From contig JAGTTR010000010.1 of NCBI GenBank assembly GCA_018223385.1, forward strand, positions 59,351-123,350: a stretch of 64,000 nt of DNA. The letters run 5' to 3'. Shown here piece by piece: positions 8,164 to 17,462 of the stretch. The translations under genes and the position numbers were made by a program. Source of the DNA: Oscillospiraceae bacterium Marseille-Q3528 (GTDB taxonomy: Bacteria; Bacillota; Clostridia; Lachnospirales; Lachnospiraceae). Below the pieces are notes generated by a model. That model searched no databases, was not told the DNA's origin, and worked only from the letters and a program-made list of their open reading frames with translations. Each line of letters starts with the position of its first letter. Position 1 is the first letter of the stretch.

Positions 8164-10434
8164 CTAATCCACGCCGCGGCGAAAATGTCCTCTTGTATAT
8201 TCTCTGCAGAGCATCCCGGGATCCACGGTCTTTCCTTTCAGGAACGCATCCGTACATGCCTGCAGCACCCGTCTTGTTTCTTTTGCATTTTCCTGGCTGA
8301 ACGCCAGACGGATGCTTTTCGGTGCGATCTTTTCAATGGCGGGCACCAGATCCAGAAGCACCAGCGGCGTGCTGTTGTAAATGATGTTCATACAGACGGA
8401 ACAGTCCTTTTTCACCGGGAACTGCTTCTGGTAACGATCCACCAGCATCCGTGTCTCTTCCTTCTGGCTGCAGCGGCGCAGCGTCTGGTTCACACACTGG
8501 GTCGACACCATCAGCGGCAGATAGCCGTAGACGATCATCTCGCTGGCCGACGCATCCATGTGGCGCAGCTCCTTCTCATTGGCCTCCACAGAAAGGGTTG
8601 TCCGTGACACATAGCGCTGCATCACTGCATTTGCTTCCCGATTCATAACATAGGCAGACGCATCCGACCGGAGTTCTCCCTGACAGCCGCCTTCCCTGCA
8701 CCATTCCAGCTCATCCATGCCGTGAACGAGAACGCCGTCAAATCCGGCCTCCCGAAGCGTAAGAATCAGTTGCGCGTACTGGGAAACCATCTCCTCCCGG
8801 AAAATCTCCGGCATCGTGTAAAAGCACTGTTTTCCGGCCCGGTGCACCTGTTCGCCGTACATCTGGAAAAGAGCGGTTTCCGGGTGCTGTCCCCGCTTTG
8901 CCTCTGTCGGGAAAAATAACCGGCTGGACAGATACACGTCGGCAATGTCCGGTGTTTCCAGCACTGCCTGCAGCTGCGCTGCTGTCTCCACAGAAGCGGT
9001 AAGCACCGGAACCCAGCAACCATCTGTCTCATTTGCCTGTCGTTTATCGCTCCGTTTCACACATACGGATGACCGATCGACACCGGCCATTCTGTTTGCC
9101 GCTTCCATGTGACCGGCAGGCCGCACCCGCCGCCATCCGGCCAGCAGCTTTGTCTCCAGCTGCTCCAGGGCAGTTCTTCGCAGGGCATTTAACTCCTGCA
9201 CAGGCAGGAACACATCCGGCTCCATATCCAGCGTCAGCTCCGCAAAAGCAAATGTAGTTCCGCCGGTCTTCGTCAGCTGGCTTCTAACCTTTTCTTCCGA
9301 TAAAGGCTGTTTCATGGCCTGCTGTACCACCGCGCCCTCTCCCCGGGCACCCACCTCCCGGCACCGCACCTCCAGCGTCACCGGCTGGCCTTTTCGCACC
9401 ACGGCATGTCCGCTCACCGGCAGCTGCACGGTTTTCCCCTCATACAGCGCCCGGAACTTTTCAAAAAGTGCTTCATCTGCCGGGGCATAATCCGGTTTGG
9501 AAGCAGTGATCATGGCTGCGCCGTTATGCTGATGCGCATAGCCTTCGGAGAATCCGCTTCTCGTATATAATTTTTCCAGAAGTTCCATATCTTTCGGATC
9601 CACCCGGTAACCGGCGCGGCCCGCTTTCCCATAGAGATCCATGTATTTCCGATAAATATGCACGACCCCTGCTGTATATTCTGCCCGCTTCATGCGCCCC
9701 TCAATCTTAAAGGAGGTTACCCCTGCGTCGATGAGCTCCGGCAGCAGCGGCAGCAGACAGATATCCCTGGGACTTAACACATAGGGCGCATCCTTTTTGT
9801 TCAGACGCTTGCTGCCATCCGTCACCTGATACGGCAGACGGCAGGGCTGGGCACAGCGTCCCCGGTTGCCGCTTCTGCCGCCCAGCAGGCTGCTCATGAG
9901 GCACTGCCCGGAATAACAGTAACAGAGCGCCCCGTGGACGAAGCACTCGATCTCCATATCGGTATGGTGACAGATCTCTGCAATCTCCCGGACGGACAGT
10001 TCTCTTGCCAGCACCGTCCGTTTCACACCCATCTGCTCCAGAAAACGGATCCCGGAAAGGCCGGTAATGGTCATCTGCGTGCTGGCATGCAGCGCCAGTC
10101 CCGGGAAAGTCCTGCGCAGATATTCCAGCACCCCCAGATCCTGAATGATCACGCCATCCAGGCCCTGCTCATACAGGGGACCGATATAATCCGCAACCGC
10201 GTCCATCTCCTGATTTTTCAGCAGGGTATTCAGCGTCAGATACAGCTTTTTCCCCTGCAGATGCAGTTCGTCTATCGCCTGCAGCAGCTGCTCTTCCGAA
10301 AGGTTCCTGGCAAATGCCCGGGCACTGAACTTCGTTCCGCCGGTGTAGACGGCATCCGCCCCTGCGGCAGCGGCGGCCTTCACCCCTTCATAGGAGCCTG
10401 CCGGTGCCAGAAGCTCCGGTTGTCCTTTCCTCAT
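8164..10434 (-). CDS. U32 family protein with DUF3656 (RlhA-like RNA-modification enzyme)
   Basis: A 756-residue protein: N-terminal U32 TIM-barrel-like domain beginning with PELLAPAGSYEGVKAA and DAVYTGG, the Cys block CYCYSGQC ... GRCAQPCR (about 165-200) that binds a 4Fe-4S cluster, the FKIEGRMKRAEY signature (about 245-256), and a DUF3656 region (about 330-460) starting near VQLPVSGHAVVRKGQ. This layout matches RlhA, which hydroxylates a 23S rRNA cytidine with prephenate as carboxyl donor in related reactions. The ATG at 10434 has GGGAGG six bases upstream; the in-frame ATG two codons earlier sits on the ribosome site itself. It ends 15 nt before the SEDS gene, so it is probably in one operon with zapA and the wall genes. 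Confidence 0.85.
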   Translation of the reverse strand: MRKGQPELLAPAGSYEGVKAAAAAGADAVYTGGTKFSARAFARNLSEEQLLQAIDELHLQGKKLYLTLNTLLKNQEMDAVADYIGPLYEQGLDGVIIQDLGVLEYLRRTFPGLALHASTQMTITGLSGIRFLEQMGVKRTVLARELSVREIAEICHHTDMEIECFVHGALCYCYSGQCLMSSLLGGRSGNRGRCAQPCRLPYQVTDGSKRLNKKDAPYVLSPRDICLLPLLPELIDAGVTSFKIEGRMKRAEYTAGVVHIYRKYMDLYGKAGRAGYRVDPKDMELLEKLYTRSGFSEGYAHQHNGAAMITASKPDYAPADEALFEKFRALYEGKTVQLPVSGHAVVRKGQPVTLEVRCREVGARGEGAVVQQAMKQPLSEEKVRSQLTKTGGTTFAFAELTLDMEPDVFLPVQELNALRRTALEQLETKLLAGWRRVRPAGHMEAANRMAGVDRSSVCVKRSDKRQANETDGCWVPVLTASVETAAQLQAVLETPDIADVYLSSRLFFPTEAKRGQHPETALFQMYGEQVHRAGKQCFYTMPEIFREEMVSQYAQLILTLREAGFDGVLVHGMDELEWCREGGCQGELRSDASAYVMNREANAVMQRYVSRTTLSVEANEKELRHMDASASEMIVYGYLPLMVSTQCVNQTLRRCSQKEETRMLVDRYQKQFPVKKDCSVCMNIIYNSTPLVLLDLVPAIEKIAPKSIRLAFSQENAKETRRVLQACTDAFLKGKTVDPGMLCREYTRGHFRRGVD

Positions 10435-10463
10435 GGTCATCCTCCCAAATGTTTTATGTAACG

Positions 10464-10487
10464 AAAAAAGGCCCTCAGGCCCTTTTT
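10464..10487 (-). terminator. Terminator-like hairpin after zapA
   Basis: On the minus strand a GGCC-TGAG-GGCC hairpin flanked by A and T runs ends in six T, between the zapA stop and the U32 start. The stem is short, so partial read-through into the U32-ftsW-pbp genes is likely. Confidence 0.5.
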
Positions 10488-10504
10488 ACCGGTTATTTCA
10501 CAGG

Positions 10505-10939
10505 TTATTTCTTCGGTACGCCCGCACCGCCGGCCGCATTGGCACTGGCAAGCTCTGTCTCCAGCCGCACCAGCTTCTTCTGCAGACTGTCGATCTCCTG
10601 CTTCAGATTCCGGTTCTTCTTCTCCGTCTCCTCGTATTTCAACCGGGAAGCCACCAGATCGTGCTTCAGGTCATAGATCTCCTTATCCTTGCCCTCATAC
10701 TCCTTCATGAGCGTATCGGCCTGCTTCTTTGCCTTGAAATAATCATCGGCAATGTTCAGCTCGATGAGCAGATTGCGGTAATCCAGTGACTGCCGCTTGA
10801 AGCCATCCAGCTCATTGAATTCATTGATCTTCCCATTTATGTAAGAGGCGATCTTCTGGAGATATTCCGCACTCTCATATCCGCTTAATTTGACAATCTT
10901 TCCGCCGATCAGTACCTCAGCAATGTTCTTTGATATCAT
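10505..10939 (-). CDS. zapA: Cell division protein ZapA
   Basis: 144 residues: an N-terminal ZapA domain (VLIGGKIVKLSGYESAEYLQKIASYINGKI-like, residues 7-38) then a long coiled coil (about 60-130) and a short Ala/Gly tail. ZapA binds FtsZ filaments at midcell and bundles them. This is longer than the Bacillus protein because of the extended coiled coil, common in Clostridia. The ATG at 10939 is eight bases after GGAG; a GTG three codons upstream is less well spaced. It heads the group with the U32, SEDS and PBP genes and has its own promoter at 10976-11003. Confidence 0.85.
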   Translation of the reverse strand: MISKNIAEVLIGGKIVKLSGYESAEYLQKIASYINGKINEFNELDGFKRQSLDYRNLLIELNIADDYFKAKKQADTLMKEYEGKDKEIYDLKHDLVASRLKYEETEKKNRNLKQEIDSLQKKLVRLETELASANAAGGAGVPKK

Positions 10940-10975
10940 AAAAGACACTCCGTATTCTTCTTGTATGTTAGTTCT

Positions 10976-11003
10976 ATTATAAACGAATTTACAGGAAAAA
11001 CAA
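10976..11003 (-). promoter_or_regulatory. Promoter of zapA
   Basis: On the minus strand TTGTTT, a 16-base spacer and a perfect TATAAT lie about 40 nt upstream of the zapA start, between ruvB and zapA. Confidence 0.6.
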
Positions 11004-11035
11004 TCACAAATTTATAATTACCGCTGTCTGAGCCG

Positions 11036-12040
11036 TCAGGCCTGCTCCGGCGCCGGAAGTCCGAGACGCTGATAGGCCAGCGCCGTCACTGCCCGGCCTC
11101 TGGGCGTGCGGTTCAGGTAGCCGTTCTTGATGAGGTACGGTTCATACACCTCTTCCAGCGTTCCCGCATCCTCCCCGATGGCCGCCGCCAGCGTATCCAG
11201 CCCGGCCGGGCCGCCTGCAAACTTCTCAATGAGCGTCAGCAAAATGTTCCGGTCGATGTGATCCAGACCATATTTGTCCACCTCCAAAAGATCCAGGGCA
11301 AACTTTGCCACCTCTTCGGTGATGACGCCGTCATACTTGATCTGGGCAAAATCCCGCACCCGCTTTAACAGGCGGTTGGCCAGACGCGGCGTTCCCCGGG
11401 AACGTCTCGCCAGCTCATAGGCGCCATTTTCCTCAATGGGCACCTGCAGCACCTGGGCAGAACGCAGAATGATGGTTTTCAACTCTTCGGTGGTATAAAA
11501 TTCCAGCCGGTGAATGACGCCGAAACGATCCCGCAGCGGCGCAGTCAGCATGCCCGCCCGGGTGGTGGCGCCCACCAGCGTAAATTTCGGCAGATCCAGA
11601 CGGACAGACCGGGCGGAAGCCCCTTTGCCGATCATGATGTCGATGGCAAAATCCTCCATGGCCGGATAGAGCACCTCCTCCACCTGCCGGTTCAGCCGGT
11701 GGATCTCATCCACAAACAGCACATCCCCCTCCTGGAGGTTATTCAGGATGGCTGCCATCTCCCCCGGCTTTTCGATGGCCGGGCCAGAGGTGATCTTCAT
11801 GTTCACGCCCATCTCATTGGCGATGATGCCTGCCAGCGTCGTTTTGCCCAGTCCCGGCGGGCCGTAGAACAGCACGTGATCCAGCGCCTCTCCTCTGGCC
11901 TTGGCCGCATCAATATAAATGCGCAGATTTGTCCGCGCCTTTTCCTGTCCGATATAATCCTTCAAAAGCTGCGGCCGCAGATGATTCTCCATCGGGAGCT
12001 CTTCTGTGATCGCCTCTGTTGTGATAATTCTTCGTGCCAT
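11036..12040 (-). CDS. ruvB: Holliday junction branch migration helicase RuvB
   Basis: A 334-residue AAA+ motor that drives branch migration of Holliday junctions with RuvA. Walker [14 protein letters not shown] (about 58-70), Walker [11 protein letters not shown], sensor 1 ATTRAG, arginine-finger region and the C-terminal winged helix ([16 protein letters not shown]) are all present. The N-terminal block [18 protein letters not shown] is typical. It starts 27 nt after the ruvA stop. The ruvAB pair is downstream of the Gx transporter gene, in the same direction. Confidence 0.97.
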   Translation of the reverse strand: MARRIITTEAITEELPMENHLRPQLLKDYIGQEKARTNLRIYIDAAKARGEALDHVLFYGPPGLGKTTLAGIIANEMGVNMKITSGPAIEKPGEMAAILNNLQEGDVLFVDEIHRLNRQVEEVLYPAMEDFAIDIMIGKGASARSVRLDLPKFTLVGATTRAGMLTAPLRDRFGVIHRLEFYTTEELKTIILRSAQVLQVPIEENGAYELARRSRGTPRLANRLLKRVRDFAQIKYDGVITEEVAKFALDLLEVDKYGLDHIDRNILLTLIEKFAGGPAGLDTLAAAIGEDAGTLEEVYEPYLIKNGYLNRTPRGRAVTALAYQRLGLPAPEQA

Positions 12041-12067
12041 ATATCCTCTTTTCCCAAACCATAAATA

Positions 12068-12685
12068 TTAGAACAGCGCCATCTGTTTTAAGGCAAGCTT
12101 TAAAATGCCTTCGGTATCCAGCCCGGTAGTATCCCCGGCCTTCTTCACTGCCAGCACCGCGTCCGCGTTGGAATATCCCAGTGCCACCAGTGCCTGGATG
12201 GCCTCGTTTTTCGCTGTGGCGCCTCCTGCTTCTGTCGGCACACCGCCTCCTGTCAGCGGCTCTCCCTCGGAGAAGAAATCCGGCAGGGACAGCTTGTCCT
12301 TCAATTCCAGAATGATGCGCTGTGCGGTTCTGGTGCCGATGCCCGGTGCCCGGCAGATAGCCTTGGCATCCCCGGAAGCCACGGCAAACCGCAGTTCGTC
12401 CGCCGAAAGCGCAGAAAGCAACGCCAGCGCCCCCTTGGGGCCGATGCCGCTGACGCCGATGACCAGCTTGAACACCGCCAGCTCATCCCGGGTGGGAAAC
12501 CCGAAAAGGGAGATCCCGTCCTCTCTCACCTGCATGTATGTGTGCAGTTTCACCTTCCCCGGCTGTGCCCCCAGCAGTTCGCAGGCTGACGCCGTGGTAT
12601 TTATTTCGTAGCCAATGCCATTCACATCCAGGATCAGCAGATTCTCTCCCGTCTCTGCCACCTCTCCATATAAATATGAGATCAT
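12068..12685 (-). CDS. ruvA: Holliday junction DNA-binding protein RuvA
   Basis: A 205-residue subunit that binds the four-way junction and recruits RuvB. It begins MISYLYGEV, the standard RuvA start, preceded by GGATGAAA; the open frame extends 40 codons further up but into the Gx gene. Domain I (OB fold) covers about 1-62, domain II has the two helix-hairpin-helix motifs (VIGVSGIGPKGALALL and ICRAPGIGTRTAQRIILELKDKL), and domain III (about 155-205) is the RuvB-binding three-helix bundle (EAIQALVALGYS). Confidence 0.96.
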   Translation of the reverse strand: MISYLYGEVAETGENLLILDVNGIGYEINTTASACELLGAQPGKVKLHTYMQVREDGISLFGFPTRDELAVFKLVIGVSGIGPKGALALLSALSADELRFAVASGDAKAICRAPGIGTRTAQRIILELKDKLSLPDFFSEGEPLTGGGVPTEAGGATAKNEAIQALVALGYSNADAVLAVKKAGDTTGLDTEGILKLALKQMALF

Positions 12686-12782
12686 ATTTTCATCCTCTCC
12701 TATCAGCCACTCCTGTCCGCTTTCTTTCCGGAATGCATCCCTGCGCAGCCGTATCTGCCCGATCTTCTCTGATCTTTCTCCA

Positions 12783-13292
12783 TCAATCTTCCTGCCGTCC
12801 GGCATTCATGCCTGGCAGACGGCGCTTTACCTCCCCTGCGGCAATGCCGATGAGGCAGCCGGTGATCACACCGGAAATAAGAAGAACCGGCATGTAATAG
12901 GCAATGCTCATATTCTCCACCACCACCATGGCTACCAGGATCTGCCCCACATTGTGGAAAATGCCGCCGCAGATGCTCACCCCGGCAATGCTCAATTTCC
13001 CGGTCTTCTTCACCAGCGCCATCACCAGCAGGCTCAACACGCCACCGGCCAGGCTGTACAAAATGCTGTACAGGTTGCCGAACAGAAATCCCGCCAGAAA
13101 TACTCTGGCACAGGACAGCACCATGGCAGGGCCAAATCCCAGCTGATAAAGCACCAGGACAATGACCAGATTCGTCAGTCCCAGCTTCACCCCGGGGATA
13201 CCAAAATAAAACGGAATCAGCGATTCCACATAACTTAAGATCAGGGCCAGCGCCAGATAAACGCCAAAATAGGCCGGATGATATTTCTTCAT
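12783..13292 (-). CDS. Gx transporter family membrane protein (PF07456-like)
   Basis: 169 residues with five or six membrane helices, matching the family first named heptaprenyl diphosphate synthase component I and now Gx transporter. Characteristic segments are YVESLIPFYFGIPGVKLGLTN and SICGGIFHNVGQILVA. The fold resembles S components of energy-coupling factor importers. Genes of this family commonly sit beside NusG_II proteins and flavinylated redox proteins in Firmicutes, which suggests a part in quinone or flavin-based extracytosolic electron transfer; that is inference. It follows the NusG_II gene by 58 nt and precedes ruvA. Confidence 0.82.
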   Translation of the reverse strand: MKKYHPAYFGVYLALALILSYVESLIPFYFGIPGVKLGLTNLVIVLVLYQLGFGPAMVLSCARVFLAGFLFGNLYSILYSLAGGVLSLLVMALVKKTGKLSIAGVSICGGIFHNVGQILVAMVVVENMSIAYYMPVLLISGVITGCLIGIAAGEVKRRLPGMNAGRQED

Positions 13293-13350
13293 GCGGAGTA
13301 TCCTCCCTCTGTACTTTTTATCTTTCTAAGTCAGCAGCCACCACTTCAAA

Positions 13351-13707
13351 CTACTTTGCGATAGAGTCAAAGGCAGGCTCCTCTGCCCCTGTCACTTCCA
13401 CCACCACGCGGTTGGGCAGGCAGACGATGGTCTCCCGGTCTCTGGAAATCGCCCGCTGGTGGACACAAAGCTTGTCCGGGCAGTCTGCATCCGTCATATC
13501 CGCCTCTCCGTCATGGATAGACAGGTGATTCGTTCCGTTGATGTCGATCTCCTGTGCCTCCGCCAGGGAATACGTGCCATATACGTCTCCATCCACCGTC
13601 ACCGTCACGCTGGCGCCGGAAGAATGGATGACAAAACTGTTGATCAGATAAAAGGCAAGGGCGATCACCAGCACACCCCCGGCCAGTATCCAGTCATTTT
13701 TCCTCAT
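13351..13707 (-). CDS. NusG domain II-containing membrane-anchored protein
   Basis: 118 residues: one N-terminal membrane helix (about 6-26) then an extracytosolic NusG_II (PF07009-like) beta domain. The domain shows VTVDGDVYGTYSL, NHLSIHDGEADMTDADCPDKLCVHQ and a closing ETIVCLPNRVVVEV. The DCPDKLC pair of cysteines is the family hallmark. The function is unproven; the family co-occurs with Gx transporters and ApbE-modified proteins, and apbE is divergent just upstream here. Start ATG 13707 follows AAGGAGCAG. A promoter with an overlapping inverted repeat is at 13726-13759. Confidence 0.82.
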   Translation of the reverse strand: MRKNDWILAGGVLVIALAFYLINSFVIHSSGASVTVTVDGDVYGTYSLAEAQEIDINGTNHLSIHDGEADMTDADCPDKLCVHQRAISRDRETIVCLPNRVVVEVTGAEEPAFDSIAK

Positions 13708-13725
13708 AGTCTGCTCCTTGTATGA

Positions 13726-13759
13726 TATATCGATCAGTGCGGTGTTTTCTGTCAACACC
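13726..13759 (-). promoter_or_regulatory. NusG_II promoter with overlapping inverted repeat
   Basis: On the minus strand TTGACA (13750-13755), an 18-base spacer and GATATA (13726-13731). The -35 box lies inside the inverted repeat GGTGTT-N7-AACACC (13741-13759), a possible operator. Confidence 0.45.
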
Positions 13760-13842
13760 AAAAACTGACTTTTGCTCTCAACTTCCTTATCATAACACAA
13801 CCGAAAATGCAAGGCAACCACATGTTCGTTTTTTTCTCCCGC

Positions 13843-13871
13843 TTGCACACTCCCTGAAAATATATTATACT
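13843..13871 (+). promoter_or_regulatory. Promoter of apbE
   Basis: TTGCAC at 13843-13848, a 17-base spacer and TATACT at 13866-13871, about 25 nt before the apbE start. This is a near-consensus SigA promoter. Confidence 0.7.
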
Positions 13872-13895
13872 CTCCTAAGAATAAGAAGGGAGCGT

Positions 13896-14933
13896 ATGAC
13901 CGCCATGCACATATATAAAAAAAGAAACGCCGCTGCGGCGCTTTTTCTGTCTTTCTCTGTTCTCCTGCCGACACTGCTCACCGGCTGTTCCGGGCAAAGT
14001 TCCAAAACGGTATCTCAGGACCCGGTTTCCCGCACAGATATCCTGTTTGATACCGTTGTCACCATCACCCTGTACGGGGACGATCAGGAGCAGCATCTGG
14101 AGGACTGCTTTTCTCTCGGGAAAAAATATGAGAATCTCCTGAGCCGCACCATCGACACCAGTGAAGTCAGCCAGATCAACCAGGCGAAAGGGCAGCCGGT
14201 GACCGTATCGGACGAGACGCTGGAGCTCATCGAAAAAGGACTGTACTACAGTGAGCTTTCCGGTGGCGCCTTTGACATCACCATCGCACCGGTCAGCAGC
14301 CTGTGGGATTTCAAAGCAGAAAATCCTGCCGTCCCGGACAGCGCCGTCCTGGAAGAGGCCGTCTCCCATGTGGACTATCATCAGGTGCAGATCGACGGCA
14401 ACCAGGTATGGCTCACCGATCCCGATGCCGGGATTGATCTGGGTGGCATCGCCAAGGGGTTCATCGCAGACAAATTCAAGGAATATCTGACCGGTCAGGG
14501 TGTCACCTCCGGCATCATCAACCTGGGTGGAAACGTGCTGACCATCGGGGAAAAGCCCGACGGCTCCGCTTATACCATCGGTATCCAGAATCCTTTCCGG
14601 GAAGAACGTGGTCCCATCACTGCCCTGGAAGTCCGGGACTGCTCCATCGTATCCTCCGGCATCTATGAGCGGTATTTCCGGGTGGATGACAAGCTGTATC
14701 ACCACATCCTGAATCCCGCCACCGGATATCCTTACGAAAATAACCTGCTGGGCGTCACCATCATTTCCAAGGCTTCCGTGGACGGAGACGGCCTCTCCAC
14801 CACCTGCTTCGCCCTGGGACTGGACAAAGGGCTGGAACTGATCCGCAGCATCGACGGCGTGGAGGCCATCTTTATCACCGACGATTATGAGCTGCACTAC
14901 AGTAACGAAGATGCTTTGAAAATCGTACAATAA
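13896..14933 (+). CDS. apbE: FAD:protein FMN transferase (ApbE), lipoprotein
   Basis: 345 residues. ApbE moves FMN from FAD onto a Thr of target redox proteins outside the membrane. It has a lipoprotein signal with lipobox LLTGC near residue 31, so it should be membrane-anchored. Family motifs seen are DTVVTITLYG, the INxxxG region, SGGAFDITIAPVSSLWDF, DLGGIAKGFIADK, GIINLGGNVLTIG, YHHILNPATGYPY and the DGLSTTCFALG block near the C-terminus. Likely targets in this window are RnfG and RnfD. Start choice is open between ATG 13896 and ATG 13905, since the AAGGGAG site is short for one and long for the other. Confidence 0.93.
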   Translation: MTAMHIYKKRNAAAALFLSFSVLLPTLLTGCSGQSSKTVSQDPVSRTDILFDTVVTITLYGDDQEQHLEDCFSLGKKYENLLSRTIDTSEVSQINQAKGQPVTVSDETLELIEKGLYYSELSGGAFDITIAPVSSLWDFKAENPAVPDSAVLEEAVSHVDYHQVQIDGNQVWLTDPDAGIDLGGIAKGFIADKFKEYLTGQGVTSGIINLGGNVLTIGEKPDGSAYTIGIQNPFREERGPITALEVRDCSIVSSGIYERYFRVDDKLYHHILNPATGYPYENNLLGVTIISKASVDGDGLSTTCFALGLDKGLELIRSIDGVEAIFITDDYELHYSNEDALKIVQ

Positions 14934-14947
14934 AAAATGATACTGAT

Positions 14948-14988
14948 AAGAGAGGAACCGTGCTCATTACACGAAACCTCTCTTTTTT
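14948..14988 (+). terminator. Terminator of apbE
   Basis: A long hairpin AAGAGAGG ... CCTCTCTT with an inner CGTG/CACG stem, followed by six T. The symmetry would let it also stop transcription of the convergent PBP gene. Confidence 0.85.
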
Positions 14989-15018
14989 AATCACCGCTCT
15001 ATCTTATTTATTTTTTTC

Positions 15019-17247
15019 CTACTGTTGTCCCTTTACATAGGCGATCTTCGTCTCCACCTCTCCGCTCACTGTCCGGCCAAAGATCTGCCCTTTCAGTGCT
15101 TCTGCCTGAGTGATGAGATCGCTCTTCTTCGACGCATCGGTCTCTTCCATGGCCTGATTCAGCAGCACGTCGATCTGGTCTGCCAGCATATGATCCTGTC
15201 GGTAATTGGCTACCGTATATCCGGGGCTTAATTCCTCCGCATCGTCTCTGCCCGGCAGATAGGAATCATAGGCGCCCACTTCTTTGGAAAATGTCAGGTC
15301 TTCCTCTGCAATGGTTTTCTGGAAGGCGGCAAAATTCGTGACCTTCGGGGCATCATCCAGCTGTTCGATAACCCCCTTGACGATGGTCAGCGGATAGCTG
15401 CCTCCGGACAATCCGGGCACCCGCTGTGGATTGTCACAGCCAACCCAGACACTGACCGTATAATCCGGGATCATGCAGCAAAACCATCCATCCTTGTTAT
15501 CGTTGGTTGTTCCCGTTTTGCCGGCTCTCGGCACCTGGGAATTCTGCCCCAGTCTGCGGGCCGTACCGGACTGTACCACACCTTCCAGCAGTCGGATCAT
15601 CTCCTGGGAAGCTTTTGCCGTATACACCTCTGTCTCCTTTTCTTCTGTCCACAGTTCTTTGCCGTCATAAAGCATGGATGTGATGCAGGTGGGATCCACA
15701 TGAGTACCGCCCACAGCAAAGCTCCGGTAAGCCCCTGCCATCTCAATAACGTTGGTGCCATAGGTAAATCCTCCCAGTGCAGATACGATATTCTGATCAG
15801 AATACATCAGTCTGGAAAAATGCATTTTCTCCAGATAAGAAAGACCGTTGGACACGCCAATCTGCTTTAACAGCCAGCAGGCCGGTCCGTTTTCCGATTT
15901 GTATAAGGCCACATCCAGCTGCATGGGGGAGCCGGTCAGTTCCCCGGACGGATTCTTTTTCAGTTCCTCTACGGATATGTTCTGCAGCACAGAAGATGCG
16001 CTGTAACCCTTTTCCAGCGCCGGTCCGTATACCAGCAATGGTTTGATACTGCTTCCGGGCTGACGGAAGCTCTGGTACGCCCGGTTCAGCGTATGACTCT
16101 CACTGAGGGTCTGGCTTCTGCCGCCCACCACAGCCACCACCTTTCCGGTGACGTTGTCGATGACCGTTCCGGCAGACTGCAGCAGGTACACACCGTCGTC
16201 GCCCACGTCCGTGAATTTTGTCAGCGTATTGTCCGTCTGTTCCTGCAAAAGATTCTGTATCTTGCTGTTCAGCGATGTATAGATTTTGAATTTTCCCCGG
16301 TAAATCCGTTCTTTTTCTTTTTCATAGGCCTGCTCATAAGCCGCCTTGTAATCCCTGTATTCCTCATCACTGGCAAAATACCAGACAAAAGAAAAACCAC
16401 TGTCCTTCATCAGATACCGTACCGCACAGTCCAGGGCATAGCTGGATGGATCATTCTTCCACTCACTTTTCTTTTCCAGGATCACAGGTGTCTCCGCCTG
16501 AGCAATATCCAGTTCCTGAGCTGTAATATAGCCCTGCTCCCGCATATTTTTCAGGATCTTATCCCGCCGCATGAGTGTATGGTCCAGATGTGCCCGGGGA
16601 TCGTACCAGGTAGGAGAATTGGGAATCGCACACAACAATGCCACCTCAGATACATCCAGCTGTGCACTGGATCTGCCAAAATAGCTCTGGGCTGCAGCCT
16701 CAATACCGTAATTACCGTTGGCAAAATATACATTGTTGATGTAAAATTCCAGGATATCCTCCTTGGAATACCGGGCTTCCAGTGCCATCGCCAGGAAAAT
16801 CTCTTTCACCTTTCGCTCAATCGTCACTTCGTTGCTTAAGAAGACAGTCCGTGCCAGCTGCTGGGTGATGGTACTGCCGCCCTGGATGGTGCTGCCGCCG
16901 GATCTCACATATACGGCCATACTTCTTAAAATGCCCATCACATCCACACCCGGATGGGCATAGAATCGCCGGTCCTCTACCGCCACAAAGGCCTGCACCA
17001 CCGCCTCCGGGATCTGATCATACTCCAGATATACCCGGTCCTCCCCTGTGTTCAGTTTGGCCAGCACCTGACCGTCATCCCCGTATATATAAGAATTCTC
17101 TTTCTCTGAAAAAATCGTCCTGCCGCTCTCTTTCACAATGGCAGATGCTTTTACAAAACCAATTCCGAAAATCCCCGCACAAATAAGAATGCCTCCCAGA
17201 AAAAGCACTGCAAGAATCCGTATCGCTTTCTTCTTTCTCTTTTTCAT
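15019..17247 (-). CDS. Class A penicillin-binding protein (glycosyltransferase/transpeptidase)
   Basis: A 742-residue bifunctional wall synthase. A short basic N-terminus is followed by a membrane helix (about 9-33). The GT51 domain (about 60-240) has AVEDRRFYAHPGVD with the catalytic Glu, GGSTITQQLARTVFLS, and RKVKEIFLAMALE then FYINNVYFANGNYG. The transpeptidase domain (about 320-640) has SxxK (PGSSIKPL), an SEN triad and KTGTTNDNKDGWF. The start ATG 17247 is eight bases after GGGAG; an in-frame Met five codons upstream is less well placed. It is monocistronic, with its own promoter at 17310-17339 and the shared terminator after apbE. Confidence 0.93.
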   Translation of the reverse strand: MKKRKKKAIRILAVLFLGGILICAGIFGIGFVKASAIVKESGRTIFSEKENSYIYGDDGQVLAKLNTGEDRVYLEYDQIPEAVVQAFVAVEDRRFYAHPGVDVMGILRSMAVYVRSGGSTIQGGSTITQQLARTVFLSNEVTIERKVKEIFLAMALEARYSKEDILEFYINNVYFANGNYGIEAAAQSYFGRSSAQLDVSEVALLCAIPNSPTWYDPRAHLDHTLMRRDKILKNMREQGYITAQELDIAQAETPVILEKKSEWKNDPSSYALDCAVRYLMKDSGFSFVWYFASDEEYRDYKAAYEQAYEKEKERIYRGKFKIYTSLNSKIQNLLQEQTDNTLTKFTDVGDDGVYLLQSAGTVIDNVTGKVVAVVGGRSQTLSESHTLNRAYQSFRQPGSSIKPLLVYGPALEKGYSASSVLQNISVEELKKNPSGELTGSPMQLDVALYKSENGPACWLLKQIGVSNGLSYLEKMHFSRLMYSDQNIVSALGGFTYGTNVIEMAGAYRSFAVGGTHVDPTCITSMLYDGKELWTEEKETEVYTAKASQEMIRLLEGVVQSGTARRLGQNSQVPRAGKTGTTNDNKDGWFCCMIPDYTVSVWVGCDNPQRVPGLSGGSYPLTIVKGVIEQLDDAPKVTNFAAFQKTIAEEDLTFSKEVGAYDSYLPGRDDAEELSPGYTVANYRQDHMLADQIDVLLNQAMEETDASKKSDLITQAEALKGQIFGRTVSGEVETKIAYVKGQQ

Positions 17248-17309
17248 AATCCTGTCTCCCATTCTTTTCTTACTCGCAAGGATACAACAGTACCTGCCCT
17301 TTTTCAAGT

Positions 17310-17339
17310 ATTTTAAACGATTCTTAATAAAACTGTCAA
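17310..17339 (-). promoter_or_regulatory. Promoter of the class A PBP gene
   Basis: On the minus strand a perfect TTGACA (17334-17339) with TTAAAA at 17-base or TAAAAT at 18-base spacing, about 60 nt upstream of the start codon. Confidence 0.65.
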
Positions 17340-17380
17340 CAACGTCCGGTCATCCTATTGGTAACCGTTCAGTCAACCAT

Positions 17381-17424
17381 AAAAAGAGAGCACAGACTAC
17401 ACTTCTGTAATCCGTACTCTCTTC
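17381..17424 (-). terminator. Terminator of the rnf operon
   Basis: On the minus strand AAGAGAG pairs with CTCTCTT across an inner GATTACA/TGTAGTC stem, followed by five T, about 40 nt after the rnfB stop. Confidence 0.85.
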
Positions 17425-17462
17425 CTCATACTTCTTCTGGTCTCAGTAAATCTCTGAGAAGC

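Noticed and set aside
13875-14930. Open minus-strand frame of 351 codons
   Set aside because: Exact shadow of apbE on the other strand; apbE has promoter, lipobox and all motifs.
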